NCBI RefSeq assembly: GCF_009905375.1
Contig: NC_133657.1
Span: forward strand, 49,793,831-49,857,830
Reading direction: 5' to 3'
Length of the DNA stretch: 64,000 nucleotides
From: Apium graveolens
Lineage: Eukaryota > Streptophyta > Magnoliopsida > Apiales > Apiaceae
In this document: positions 36,227 through 47,714 of the stretch, one piece after another
Numbering within the stretch: position 1 is the first letter of the stretch
Layout of the letters: the number at the start of each line of letters is the position of its first letter
Program-made: the position numbers and the translations under genes
The notes under the pieces: model-generated
The model's database searches: none
What the model was told of the DNA's origin: nothing
The model's input: the letters and a program-made list of their open reading frames with translations, nothing else

Positions 36227-39200
36227 ATGGCACCAAAGGTTCTAATTTATGATGGAGCCAAGTTTGTCCCCAACAACTACATGGCTATTCTCAACAAGGA
36301 TGAGGCTCCTTCAGAACTTCACTTCATTCAAGACTTTCTATCTCGAAGTGAAATTGGGTATGCTCTAACCCAACCACAGCTTCTCTCAGGCAAACAAATT
36401 ATGGAGTTCTGGAGGTCTGGGGTATATGATGATGGTGGTGAAAATGGGTCCCCAAGTATTATTTTCAACAGGGGAAGATGAGCATCTGGTTACCTTGTCT
36501 ACTATTCGACAAGCTTTGCATCTACCAGAAAACTGTACTTACAGTTCACAAGTTGGGGAGTCAGCTCTTCAAAATATGATGGCAAATCTTGGGTATGTGA
36601 AACCTTTGTCCAAGCTGGGACAACTGAAGAGGCCCTATATCAGGAGGGAGTGGAGCTTCTTTTTCGACTGCATTACCAAAGCTTTTTCCAACAAATGCTC
36701 CAACTTGGATGTTATCCTAATAATGAGTCAGCAAATTGGGTATGCCCTTCTTAATCAAACTCATTTTGATTATGCTACTGCAATTCTAGGTTTTATAGGC
36801 GATAGGATGAAAGAAGATAGCAACACAGTATATTTTTCTAGATTCTGTCAGCTTATATATAATTTATGTTGTTCTGATGCACCTCAAAACTTTAGTGAGA
36901 CAATTGAACCCTTTAAACTTCACAAAAGGGCTTTCACAGACTTATTATCTGCTGATAATAAGAAGAATATAATAAGACCCCTCCAAATTCCTCTATCTGT
37001 AAAATAGTTCTTAGTAAATTCTGATCCTCACATATACACACATATATATCCTGATGTTGTACCTACACAGCCTACCACTTCTCAACCTCCACCAACCTAG
37101 CCTTCCAATACTCAACCACAGCCTACCATCAGAACCTACTTTCAACCAGCACAATCCTCTCAACCATAATCATCAGCACCTACAATTAGAACCTCACATC
37201 TAAAATTGAAACCAACCTCTGGTACTTCTCAAAAGGTGCCAGTTGTAAAATCTGAAAAATCCTCTAGGCCCAAAAGAACTATCTCTGTGCCTAAATCTCC
37301 ACCAAGGAGAAGAAGGAGGATTATTCTGAGAGATGAATCTGATGAGGATGAACAGGTCCAGGTTCTTGCATCAGAACCTGTGATAGTAAAAGCTGAAAAG
37401 GTAATTTTTCAGAAGGAGGTAGAAGCTGAAGAGTCAACTCTTCAGAAAGAGAATGAAGCTGAGGGTTCTGGAATTCTAAAAAGGAAAAGACCTTCATGTT
37501 CTGATACAGATAAAGTCACTCCTCCATCTAGAAGATCAAGGAAGATGAGAGCATGTAGGCACATGGCACAACCTCAATCTGAGGATGCTAAAGAAGCTGA
37601 GGAAGGGGATCAGGACTCTCTGATCTCACAAGAACCTACAATAATTGAAGCCCTTCCAGCACCTGGAGAAATTCTGATTCAGGAATCTGAAATTTCTGAA
37701 GTGCATAGATCAGAATCTATGATTTATCCACCTCACTCTCCAATCCAGGCTATAGATGATGTTAAACAACAAGAGACAAATTCTGAAATAGATATTCATA
37801 ACTTGAATATTCCTACTGTTCTCTATCTGGAAGCTCCACTAGCAAAGGAGTCAACTCCACATGTTTCTCCATTAAATGTTGATATTCCTACTACTCCAAT
37901 TCTGGATTTGGATCCTGAAACAGATGAAGTAGTTCCAAAATCTCCTTCAGCTACACACACTCTTATGTTATCAGAAGATGAGGAGATGTTATCAAGTTCT
38001 GGAGACAGTGCTCCAGTTAATGCTCCAATTTTTGGAAAGGAGGCACTACTTAAATTTGTTGAAGAAGATGCTCCTGTTCCACGGGAAGAAACTCGCAGAG
38101 GAGTTGGATGGACCAAGAAGTGGAATGAACCTGACTTCATTCCAAGCTCAAATATTCTGAAAGATCATATTTCAAAAGCTGATGAGTTGCTGACAAATTC
38201 TGACTTTAAGACACAAATTAAAGTCACTGCTCTCAGTACTAAATCTCTTCAAGGTCTACACTCCACAACTCAAGCAAAGGTTGATAAACTTCAGGAAAAT
38301 ACTGATAAGCTAGACCTGATGCTTAAACTAGACAAGAATAGGTTTATTAGACCAATTCATGAGAAAGTGGAAGCTATTGAGAAAGTTCAAGAAAAGTAGC
38401 AGGCCCAACTGGATGAGGTCTTGCAAAATTAAGCTGCTCAACAAATTCAATTGACTGAGATCCAATCTTCAGTGGAACTCCTTCTTTCTCTACTCCTATC
38501 AGATGATGCCAAAAAGGGGGAGAAGGTAGTTAACTCCAAATGCTCAACTAGCCAAACTCTGAAGAAAAAGGATGATTCTGAAGATGACCAGGAAACCCTA
38601 GCAAGGGTAAAGGTCAAGGCAAGCAAAGCAGCAAAGTTTCTTCACAGAAGAATACAAGTTCTGAAGCTGTGAATGCTCAAGTTCTGAAATCAAGTTCTGA
38701 TAATCAAAATCTGATATCAAGTTCTGATATTCTGATTCAAGCTGAAAGTCAAGACTCTCAGAAGTTGTTACAAACTCAGAAGCTTAAGGGAAGGGAGACT
38801 ACTGTCTACTATAAGGATCCCAAGATTCAAACTCTTGATGAAGAAATTATTAAAAGATTATTTCTCAAGAATAATTCTGGAATGGATTTAGAGACTCTAA
38901 AGGAGGAAGAAGCTAGATTTGCAGCTGAGAAGACAAATCCTAAGTCTAAAGCTTCTAATGCAAAGAAACCTCCAAGGCCTAAGGAAAAAGGTATTGTTAA
39001 TAAAGAAAGATCTGCCACAGAGATTCCTATATCAAGGACTAGATCTCAAACCACTAATGATCCCAAAGACAAGGGAAAAGGAAAAGTTGGGGAGACAGTC
39101 AAGAAACAGGAAATAAAGATTCCTCAAATTCTGATGGATCCTGTGTGCAAGTTGGTTCAGCTTTTTGATGATACAACTTCTGAAGATGAAACTGTTGAAA

Positions 39201-40174
39201 CTCTGAAAAGAAAGAAGATAACAGAAGAATCTAAGACAACCTCTGACATAGCTCAAGTTGTTCAGAGTGAAGACATTTCAGAACAACAAGGTATAAATGG
39301 AACAACAAATCATGATCAAGTCATCAAGACATCAACCTCTGACAGAGCTCAAGTTGATTTGAACAAGATGATAATTACTGATAAGAAGAAGCTGCTATGG
39401 AACAAAGCTACTCCAGTGGAACCTAAGTCCAATCTAATGATTAATCAACTTGCAACATTTGGGTTAAGAGCCAAGCAACCTAGAGATAAAGCTGGATTAG
39501 GTTCTGATGAAGAAAAGATACAAACAGGAGTAGAAGTTACTCTCAGAGATCCTTTCATGTTGACAGACAAACCATATGAACAAATCAAACAAAAGCATCT
39601 TGACAAAGTGCTGTCTGCTCAAATTGTGATGGATGCTCATGATAAAGATGATCTAAAAGAGAAATTGATCTTATTTCTCAATGATGGCAGAACTTATAGA
39701 CTAGCTGATATTGATGTACTAAAGAAGTCTGTCAAAGAGCTTCAACATATTCACTACCTTCTGGAAGTAAAATTTGATGTTACATGAAGATGGTCAAAAA
39801 ATATTTTTAAGGCTATAAGAGATCTTCTCAGAATCTCTGGTACAAAGGCTTCTCAGTACATTCCAAAAATAACTGAAGATGATGGAAGAGAAATTCCTAT
39901 GAGGAAGAACTCTGCTAAGGTGGAAGTTATTCTGAAAGGAAAGTGTCTATACTACAATAAAGACTCTTCACATCCTAGAGTTATCAGACTTGGAGATGGT
40001 CTTGAAAGAACATCTATTCCAGCACTCAGAACAACCATTAATCAAATTGGTGATAATAAAGATGAAGAACTGATGCAAGTCAAAGCACAGTTAGTTAAAG
40101 TTATGAGAAAAGCTGAAGACAAACTGGTAAAGGACTTTACAAGGAATCACTTTGGATTCAGATTGATCCAGTGA
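36227..40174 (+). pseudogene. Long accessory gene of copia F (env position, not env-like), frameshifted
   Basis: It starts MAPKVLIYDGAKFVPNNY. A globular N-terminal part runs to about 37000 (EIGYALTQPQLLSGKQIMEF, WSFFFDCITKAFSNKCSNLD), with a frameshift near 36465. A stop follows at 37005-37007, then a Pro/Ser/Lys/Glu-rich region with two Lys/Arg-rich patches (RPKRTISVPKSPPRRRRR) that could be nuclear signals. A coiled coil lies at about 38150-38400, followed by stops at 38397 and 38430. A second frameshift falls near 38660, and the C-terminal part ends NHFGFRLIQ (stop 40172-40174). Intact length would be about 1300 codons. I see no signal peptide or membrane segment, so it does not look like an envelope protein. 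Element C has a related gene (7098-9517). Function unknown. Confidence 0.75.
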
Positions 40175-40311
40175 AATTGGTAAAGCTACATATACTGTAA
40201 GTTGTAGTTAGTTGTCTAAATAAACTTTCATTGCATTTGTACTTAAATGTTTTTGACATCATCAAATCTATTAACTTGTATATTTTTTATAATTTATAAG
40301 TTAGGGGAGAT

Positions 40312-40890
40312 TGTTAGATATATTTGAGATGTCATGTCTAATCTGATTTGTGTTTAGTTTCAGAACTTAATATCAGGACTTATCAGTACTTACTGGAAAT
40401 CAGACTTTACTGAAGACAGGAAGATATCAGAACTTAAGGTATCAGAACTTGTGATATCAGAACTTAAGGGGGATATGCTTCAGGAGTAAAGTGTGGCTGA
40501 TTTACAGGAAAGGATCTGGACTAAACAAAGGAAGATATGCATGAAGAGTTGGACATCTAGAAGACTTGTAAAAAGATAATATCTGATTGATATATTTCAG
40601 GAGACAGAATTATATTCCATATCAATTAGAAGATATCTTGTAACTGTGTACTATATAAACACAGCTTAGGGTTTACACTATATGTGTTATCATTCACGAG
40701 AATATTACTCTTTGTAACTAGCATCTCTTAGTGATATTGTCCATCACTGAGAGAGTAGTTTAACCTACTTTGTAATAGAGCTTATTATATTAAATAAACT
40801 TGATTACTGTTACATACTTGTGTTCTAAATCGATTTGATTATATCAACACTATATTCAACCCCTTTCTCTAGTGTTATGTGACCTAACAT
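40312..40890 (+). repeat. 3' LTR of copia F
   Basis: 579 bp after polypurine tract TAGGGGAGAT (40302-40311). It carries three clear copies of TATCAGAACTT (40426-40466) and a TATATAAA box near 40653. It ends CCTAACA before the TSD copy TTACT. Confidence 0.95.
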
Positions 40891-41528
40891 TACTGTCATG
40901 TACTCCAGCCTCAAACCCTTGTATGTCTTGCAACATACTGGAACTTGAATGTGCTATTATTGCCTTTCTTATGACAATGTCATAGACAATTGTACTTCTA
41001 GCTTCAACTGCTAAGGTAGCTTCTGCTAGAGTTATAAGGGGAGTTGTCCCTACAAGAGGAACCTCCAATTGAATTGGAGAGGATTTGGATAGCTCCCCCT
41101 CAGGAGTACTACCCTCAAACCTTTCAGTCTATGAGGACTGTTTTGCACATGAAGGTGCAGCAAAAAAAGCACCAGAAAACTGATGCAAGTCTTATGTTTG
41201 TGGTGGTTTCTTTTTTTAAACAATCAACACAACTGAACAACATTTTAAAGTATCTGTCCTTTTGTGAAATAGGTTTCTTTTGAAAGTTACCTAAGTTAAT
41301 TTGTGTTTGAGTTTGTGTTTGAGTGAACTGTAGCTTTACCTGTTGATTGATCATGTGAATTTCCTGTTGTTTTCTGAATAGATTGTGTTGAACCTGTACT
41401 GCATTTGAACCGATGTAATCTTTTTGAAGTAAACTAGACATATGCATGGTAATATACTTGGTTGCAAGCAATTTAGCAGAGAATGTAGTAATCAGCTCAG
41501 ATATAAACATATGGCAATTCTTGCACAA
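40891..41528 (-). pseudogene. Element E remnants of a long accessory frame, upstream side of F insertion
   Basis: Minus-strand open pieces at about 40891-41068 (VPLVGTTPLITLAEATLAVEARS) and 41124-41528 (Gln-rich, HMINQQVKLQFTQTQTQTQ) resemble accessory-gene debris, but no start or full frame can be set. The block CCTCCAATTGAATTGGAG near 41062 is repeated at 28339 on the other side of F, so E had an internal short duplication. Confidence 0.4.
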
Positions 41529-41621
41529 ATAATCAGTGATAGAGAAGAAGTAGAATATTCATTGATAAAGGAGACATAGTACATTAAGATATTGATTTCA
41601 ATAAGAAAATCATAATCCTAA

Positions 41622-41990
41622 CTACTCTAGGTCCTGTGCCTTCTTCTCAGCTTCTATCCTCCTTGCCCGGTGCTGGTAGGCTCTGGACATGGAGTTCGCA
41701 AGAGAGATGATTCTCTCCTGCAGCTCCAAAGCAGCAAGACGTTGCTGCTCTACCACCATAGCACGCCTCTCCTTCTCCTGAATGACTTCTCCCTCAAAGA
41801 AAAGGAGGTCTAACTGCTCATCCCACGGGAGTTCGTCAAAAACATTGCGTGGAACATCAAAAGGGCTGCATACAACCCCTTTGATACGGACTTGAAGTCC
41901 AAAAGGGTCATAATAAACTCTATTATCAGCCAAGTGATGGGCTGGAAGATAAGCACCGTTGCGAAGAGTGTAGAAAACAATGGCAGCCAT
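41622..41990 (-). CDS. Small accessory protein of copia E, intact, 122 aa
   Basis: It starts MAAIVFYTLRNGAYL and ends EKKAQDLE. The N-terminal part includes RVYYDPFGLQVRIK and the acidic/hydrophobic segment DVPRNVFDELPWDEQLDLLF. The C-terminal half is Glu/Arg/Gln-rich and probably a coiled coil (EKERRAMVVEQQRLAALELQE). There are no membrane segments. It sits downstream of pol on the same strand, with its own TATA box 70-80 bp upstream. A homologue with the same position and promoter layout is at 22972-23355 in element D. I do not recognise the family. An intact frame in an otherwise broken element may mean chance survival or selection. Confidence 0.65.
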   Translation of the reverse strand: MAAIVFYTLRNGAYLPAHHLADNRVYYDPFGLQVRIKGVVCSPFDVPRNVFDELPWDEQLDLLFFEGEVIQEKERRAMVVEQQRLAALELQERIISLANSMSRAYQHRARRIEAEKKAQDLE

Positions 41991-42058
41991 TTGAGAGTGA
42001 GTTTTAAGGTTTGGATATTTGTTGAGAGAAATAGTAGTGATAAATAATGAAGAGCGAC

Positions 42059-42070
42059 GGTTTAAATATA
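42059..42070 (-). promoter_or_regulatory. TATA box of the element E accessory gene
   Basis: On the minus strand this reads TATATTTAAACC, about 70-80 bases before the ATG at 41990, with a CTCTTC / TTTCTCTCAAC leader. Same layout as in D (22874) and F (36056). Confidence 0.5.
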
Positions 42071-43417
42071 TGTAGGGAGAGAAGAAAAGAAAATGCTTGA
42101 GTTGCCCAGTTAAGATTAATGATCACTCAAGCATGCTTTACTAGTACCTAGACACTTTGAAGAGATTTAACTTTCTAGTTACTAGTCCCCATGCAAGTAC
42201 TCGAGAATCTTAGTTCTCTCTCTAGGTTAACTATTCCCCATGCAAATAAACAGGTACTCCTACAAAAAGTAACCCTCATATCTGCAGCATATTTTACTAG
42301 CTAACTCAACAAAACAAATGCTGAAAAGAAATTATTTTGAATAAATTTAAAACTCATAATTTTTAATAGTTAAATAAATTCAACCATTATTAGCATTAGT
42401 CTACCTACATATAATGTATCAGTCTACCTACACATGACAAACATATTAAAAAAATTGCACATAAGCACATAAATATGTCAATAAGTCAGAGTAATTATAG
42501 ACAAAACATGTCAAAAGTAGTTTACTGAGCATAATTTATGGGTTAAATTATCTTAGTGATTCATACTTTTTGCTTCTGTTGATCTGTTATTTATTAACTT
42601 CATATACTTAGGATATGAATTAATAAATATTCAGTTTGCCTGGAATTTTGAGAAATTCCAAGTTAAAAAGTATTTGAAAAGTTTGGGAATTTATAGAAAA
42701 GGTAGATGACTTGTCGAGAACTCAAAAATAAGCATTTGGAGTTGATCTATCGAGAAGTCATTTTAGAGAAATAAAGTACATATTGAGAAGTCATATTGAA
42801 TTATTCTTTTAGAGAACTCAAACTTGACTTATCGAAACGTCAAATAAATACCCAGTTTGTCCAAGAGGTGGACTGAACTAATTTTAACTTTTATTTGAAT
42901 AAATTCAAATTAAAATTAGAACATATTTTCCAAAAGTATTTTACCAAGATAATTTATTAATTGAATTATTTCAGTTCTAAGTTATTGATAAGTCAAAGAT
43001 TTCACTTGTAGAGAGCTTGGTGATTTAACACTGCTTGAAAACTCTACAAATACTTATCGATAAGTCATATTAGGCCTATTGAAAAGTCACTCAAGAAGTC
43101 AGTAAATGATTTATCGAGGACTCATTCGAGAAGTCCTAAAGTGACTTGTCGAGAAGTCAATTTGACTAATCGAGAACTCAGTTTGGTATATACTTTTGGT
43201 TCATGTAATTCTACCTTGTGTTAATTTTACACATTAAGAGTGTAAATTGACAACTGAGCACTTTACTTAGAATTTTAGAGATTCCAAGTTGAATTTGAAT
43301 TTGAAAAACAAATATACAAAGATTTTCTGAAATATTTATAATTCATACCTCAAGTAATTTCCAATAAAATCAAATTAATATTGATTAACTGGGAATTGAT
43401 CTGCTGCAAAACATTGG
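42071..43417 (-). other. Element E spacer between pol and accessory gene, with TCGAGAACTC motif array
   Basis: No gene is seen. From about 42705 to 43185 there are at least ten words of the type ACTTRTCGAGAASTC, including GACTTGTCGAGAACTC (about 42709) and the palindrome ACTTATCGATAAGT (about 43063). They echo the LTR array of the same element. Confidence 0.65.
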
Positions 43418-45844
43418 CTAAGTTCTTGCCTTAGGATGAAAAGTTAAGCATTCCAATTTCACTAATAAGTCTAGTAAAAGTTGCTTCATCCAAAGGTTTA
43501 GTAAAAATGTCAGCCAGTTGTTTTTCTTTGGTGCAAAAATGAGCTCAATGTTACCATTTGTAGCATGTTCTCTAATAAAATGGTACCTGACATCAATGTG
43601 CTTTGTCCTAGAATGATTAAATGGATTAGCTACTATAGATATAGCACTAGTATTGTCACATATAATAGGAATTTTGTGTAACACTAGGCCATAATCTATT
43701 AGCTGATTTCTAATCGAAAGCGCTTGAGCACAACAACTTCCTACATCAATGTATTCAGCTTCAGCTGTAGAAGTTGATACAGATTATTGTTTCTTGCTGT
43801 ACAAGGATACAAGTCTTTGTCCAAGAAATTGATAGCTTCCACTTGTATTCTTCCCGTCAACCCTACATTTAGAAAAATATGCATCTGTATAACCAACAGC
43901 TTCAAAACCAGTTCCATTAGGATACCACAATCCTAGGTTAGGAGTCCCCTTAAAGTATCTGAAAATCCTCTTCACAGCCATCAAATGTGATTCTTTAGGA
44001 TTGGCTTGAAATCTTGCACAAAGACATGTTGCAAACATGATGTCTGGTCTACTTGCTGTTAAATAAAGCAATGATCCAATCATCCCTCTATAGCTTGATA
44101 TATCTACACTCTTGCCCTTTTTATCTTCATCTAACTTTGTTGCAGTAGACATAGGTGTAGATGCAGGTGAACAATCAATCATTCCAAACTTTTTCAATAG
44201 ATCCTTGACATATTTGGTTTAACTGATGAAGATACCATCACTTATTTGATTGACTTGAAGTCCAAGGAAGTAACACAGTTCCCCCATCATACTCATTTCA
44301 TATTCACTTTGCATGAGCTTGGAGAATCTTTGGCAAAGCTTCTCATTAGTAGAACCAAAGATGATATCATCCACATAAATCTGAACTAGGATCATATCTT
44401 CACCATGTTTCTTGTAGAAGACAGTCTTATCTATGGTTCTTTTTGTAAATCATGCTTTAGTAGGAAGTCAGATAGTGTGTCATACCAAGCTCTAGGTGCC
44501 TGTTTTAGTCCATATAGAGCCTTGAGTAACTTGAACACAAAATTTGGAAATTTTGGGTCTTCAAAGCCAGGTGGCTGTTGCACATAAACTTCTTCTTCTA
44601 GCTCACCATTTAGAAAGGTACTTTTGACATCCATTTGATAAACTTTGAAGTTTGAATGTGCAGCAAATGCTAGAAAAATTCTTATGGCTTCAAGTCTTGC
44701 AACTGGAGCAAAAGTTTCATCATAATCAATTCCTTTTTCTTGTGAGTAGCCTTTTGTAACCAACCTTGCTTTGTTTCTGGTAACTATACCATTTTCATCC
44801 ATCTTGTTCATTAACACCCATTTGTTCCAATGATGCTTCTATTCTTTGGTGCAGGAACTAATTTCCAAACTTTGCTCCTTTCAAACTGATTCAGTTCTTC
44901 CTGCATGGCAGATATCCAGTCAGGATCTAGAAGAGCTTCATCAATTTTCTTAGGTTCAACTTGAGACATGAAACATTCATGTAGGCACTCATTATCAGTT
45001 GCACTCCTAGTTCTCACACCAGCAGTAGGATCACCAATAATTGCATCTCTAGTGTGACTCCTATCCCACTTTCTTGTATGAGATTGTTGACTTGTGCCTT
45101 CATTGTTTTCTTCATTGTTGGTATGACAGCTGGATCCTTCTTCTTCTCTTTCTCCCCCTGAGTTTGTGCTCTCAAATTCAGGTGTTTGAGATGAGTTTCT
45201 ATTTGCATGATTTTCTTGTTGAGTTATCTCTTCATTTATAGTCTGTTGTGCATTAACTTCATCTTCTCCATCAGAGTCACTATCAATGTTGAGGTTTTCA
45301 AATGCCGGGGCTTCAGCTTCATTATCAACAAGGCATCTCAAACCTGGACATTTGTCATCATCAAATATCACATATGCGCTCTCCATAATCTTCTTTTGAT
45401 CAATCACATAAACTTTGTAGGTTGTTCTTTCCAGTGAATATCTCAGAAAAATTGCTTCAAAAACCTTTGAGTCAAATTTTCCCACATATTCAGAGTTGTC
45501 TTTTAAAATATGACACTTGCTTCCAAACACATGAAGATGTTTTACTATAGGCTTTCTTTTGGACAAGATTGAGTAGGGTGACTTTTTATATGCCTTGTTG
45601 ATGAGATATCTGTTCTGAGTGTAACATGCAGTGTTAACAGCCTCCTGGAAAATTGGCATCTTGCAGCATTGTCCTGGCAGCTTCCACCAATGTTCTATTC
45701 TTTCTCTCAACTACTCTATTTTGTTGAGGTGTCCTGGCAGCTGAGAATTCTTGAACAATGCCTTTGTCTTTGCAGAATTCGCTTAATGTAGCATTTCTGA
45801 ATTCCATTCCATTGTCACTTCTCAATCTTTTCACACAGTTGTAA
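43418..45844 (-). pseudogene. Copia E integrase end, reverse transcriptase and RNase H
   Basis: Minus-strand order: integrase end with RLRSDNGMEFRN and TPQQNRVVERKNRT (45640-45830), broken by a frameshift near 45660; KHLHVFGSKCHIL; an acidic Asn/Glu/Ser linker; RT start WISAMQEELNQFERSKVW. After a frameshift near 44815 RT continues with [28 protein letters not shown] and [14 protein letters not shown]. Then YVDDIIFGSTN (near 44350) lies in another frame. RNase H is 44197-43418 with IICDNTSA. The RNase H end is frameshifted. The integrase is cut at 45844 by element G and resumes at 59797. Confidence 0.88.
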
Positions 45845-47676
45845 TGTAACACCCCCAGATCCGGGGTCGGGGATCCAGGTTATCACGGTCTTTCTTTCCA
45901 CAATATCACTTCACTCAATTAATAATAAATAACCTCATACTGTGACCCCACACTAACACACACCACAACCCGTTATAGTCTCAGAGATGAAATTGAAATA
46001 AGTACAAGTCTTTGAATCCACAATTTAAAATTATTACAACCCAAAATGATTACTTGATAATTTACAGTTAATTGCCATTATCTGCCACAAGTTATAATTA
46101 TACATAATTTGATTCTCAAAAGTAGATGGTCTAAACTACAATGGATCTACCTCTGCAGCTATAGCAGCTACAACATCAGCGGGAAGACGCGGGACGCTTC
46201 CCACGCGCTTGCGCTGGGTCTGCTGGAGTCTGGCCATCTCTCCTAACTGTTGTTGTGTGATGAAGAAATAAAGCAAGAGTGAGCCTTACAGCTCGCAAGA
46301 TAATATGTATAATGATAACAATAATATAAGTATCTAAATGGATACTTGATAGCATCTCTATCATACGTAAGATAATTACTTACTAGATATAAGTAAAAAC
46401 AAGGAATGAAGTTACCAATACTTCACCACACTTATATCTTATATAAAGCTACTTGAACTGCCACCGTTCAAAGTATTATAGGTTTTAAGAAAACATCCCA
46501 TAGATGAGACCACAAGTTAAGACTTGAATAGATTCAATCTTTGAAAGATTATTGAATGAAAAAGTTATGAGATACTTTATTTAGTCCCGATATATATATA
46601 ACCACATATATATACCCCTTTCAACATTTCCTGAAACCTCTGTTATGTAAAGTATGAACAGAGTTTGAAACATCCAATGAATTTTGGAAAGGAAAGAATT
46701 TTGGCATAAACCCGATATCCCGCTGATCAGGCAAAGATACCAATAAGTAACCTTTTCTACTGTAGATGGATGAATTCCTCACCGGTCATCACCCTGGCCG
46801 CATTAGGACCTCGCGCTCGACCGTACCCCGGTCCCTCACGCGTTGATGGACTGCCACCCAGCCACTTACACAATAATAGACCGTACCCCGGCCTGTCGCT
46901 TATGCCGACTCAATGAGATGGGCTTACTTCCCGAACGTTGGGCAAGTAATCAATTCATTTACCAAATCTGCAACCTCGTTGCGAATATAAAATACACCAC
47001 AGAGCCGGATTCCCCAGGTTTTGAGCGAGTATTTAAATCCCCTTTAAAAGGAAGATCTTAAATATAAAAATGAGTTTTGGGATCCGCTCTGACTTTTAAA
47101 AATCATTTTGAAGACTCGAAAACACTTTAAAGAGTGTTTGGAGTAAGGCTGATTTAATGAAGTAAATCAGTCCCCAGAATATTAGAAAATATCTGAATAT
47201 TATTAATTAAATAATATTCCCATAAAGAATAATCTTTATAAAAATAATTGAAGTAGAAGTATTAAAATTTATACTTGAAACGAGTATTAAATAACCAAAG
47301 ATATACTTATATGAAAGTATTATCTTTATTTGAATAATCAAAAATAAGTTTGATTATTGACATCTTATTCTTTAATAAAATAAAGAATATATCTCAGCAA
47401 ATAATCGGAGTCATAGATCCTCAAATGAATATTCAAATAATATTCAATAAATAAAATAAGCTGAGTCATAATACCTCGAATGAATATTATAAATAATATT
47501 CATTAAATAAAATAAAGGAGTCATACATCCTCAAATGAATATTCAAATAATATTCAATAAATAATATAAAAGGAGTCATAAGTCCTCGAATAATATTCGA
47601 AATAATATTCAATAATAAAATAAAGTTTAAAATTATCGAATAAACCTTATTCGATTAATAGTTTGGAAAACTATAA

Positions 47677-47714
<38 letters not shown>

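Larger units (their letters stand above)
28376..40890 (+). mobile_element. Complete Sirevirus-like copia element F, 12.5 kb, TSD TTACT
   Basis: LTRs of 578 bp (28376-28953) and 579 bp (40312-40890) begin TGTTAGATATATTTGAG and end GTGACCTAACA. TTACT at 28371-28375 recurs at 40891-40895. Internal order: primer-binding site, gag, protease, integrase, RT and RNase H, a 1.3-kb spacer, TATA box, long accessory gene, polypurine tract. The LTRs differ at roughly 30-40 positions by eye (5-7%), so it is not recent, and stops and frameshifts are scattered throughout. It lies within E's accessory region. Confidence 0.96.

Noticed and set aside
37823..38140. Minus-strand frames opposite F, G and C coding regions
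   Set aside because: Shadows of the sense-strand genes, with Ser/Leu-rich products typical of antisense of Lys/Glu/Asp codons.
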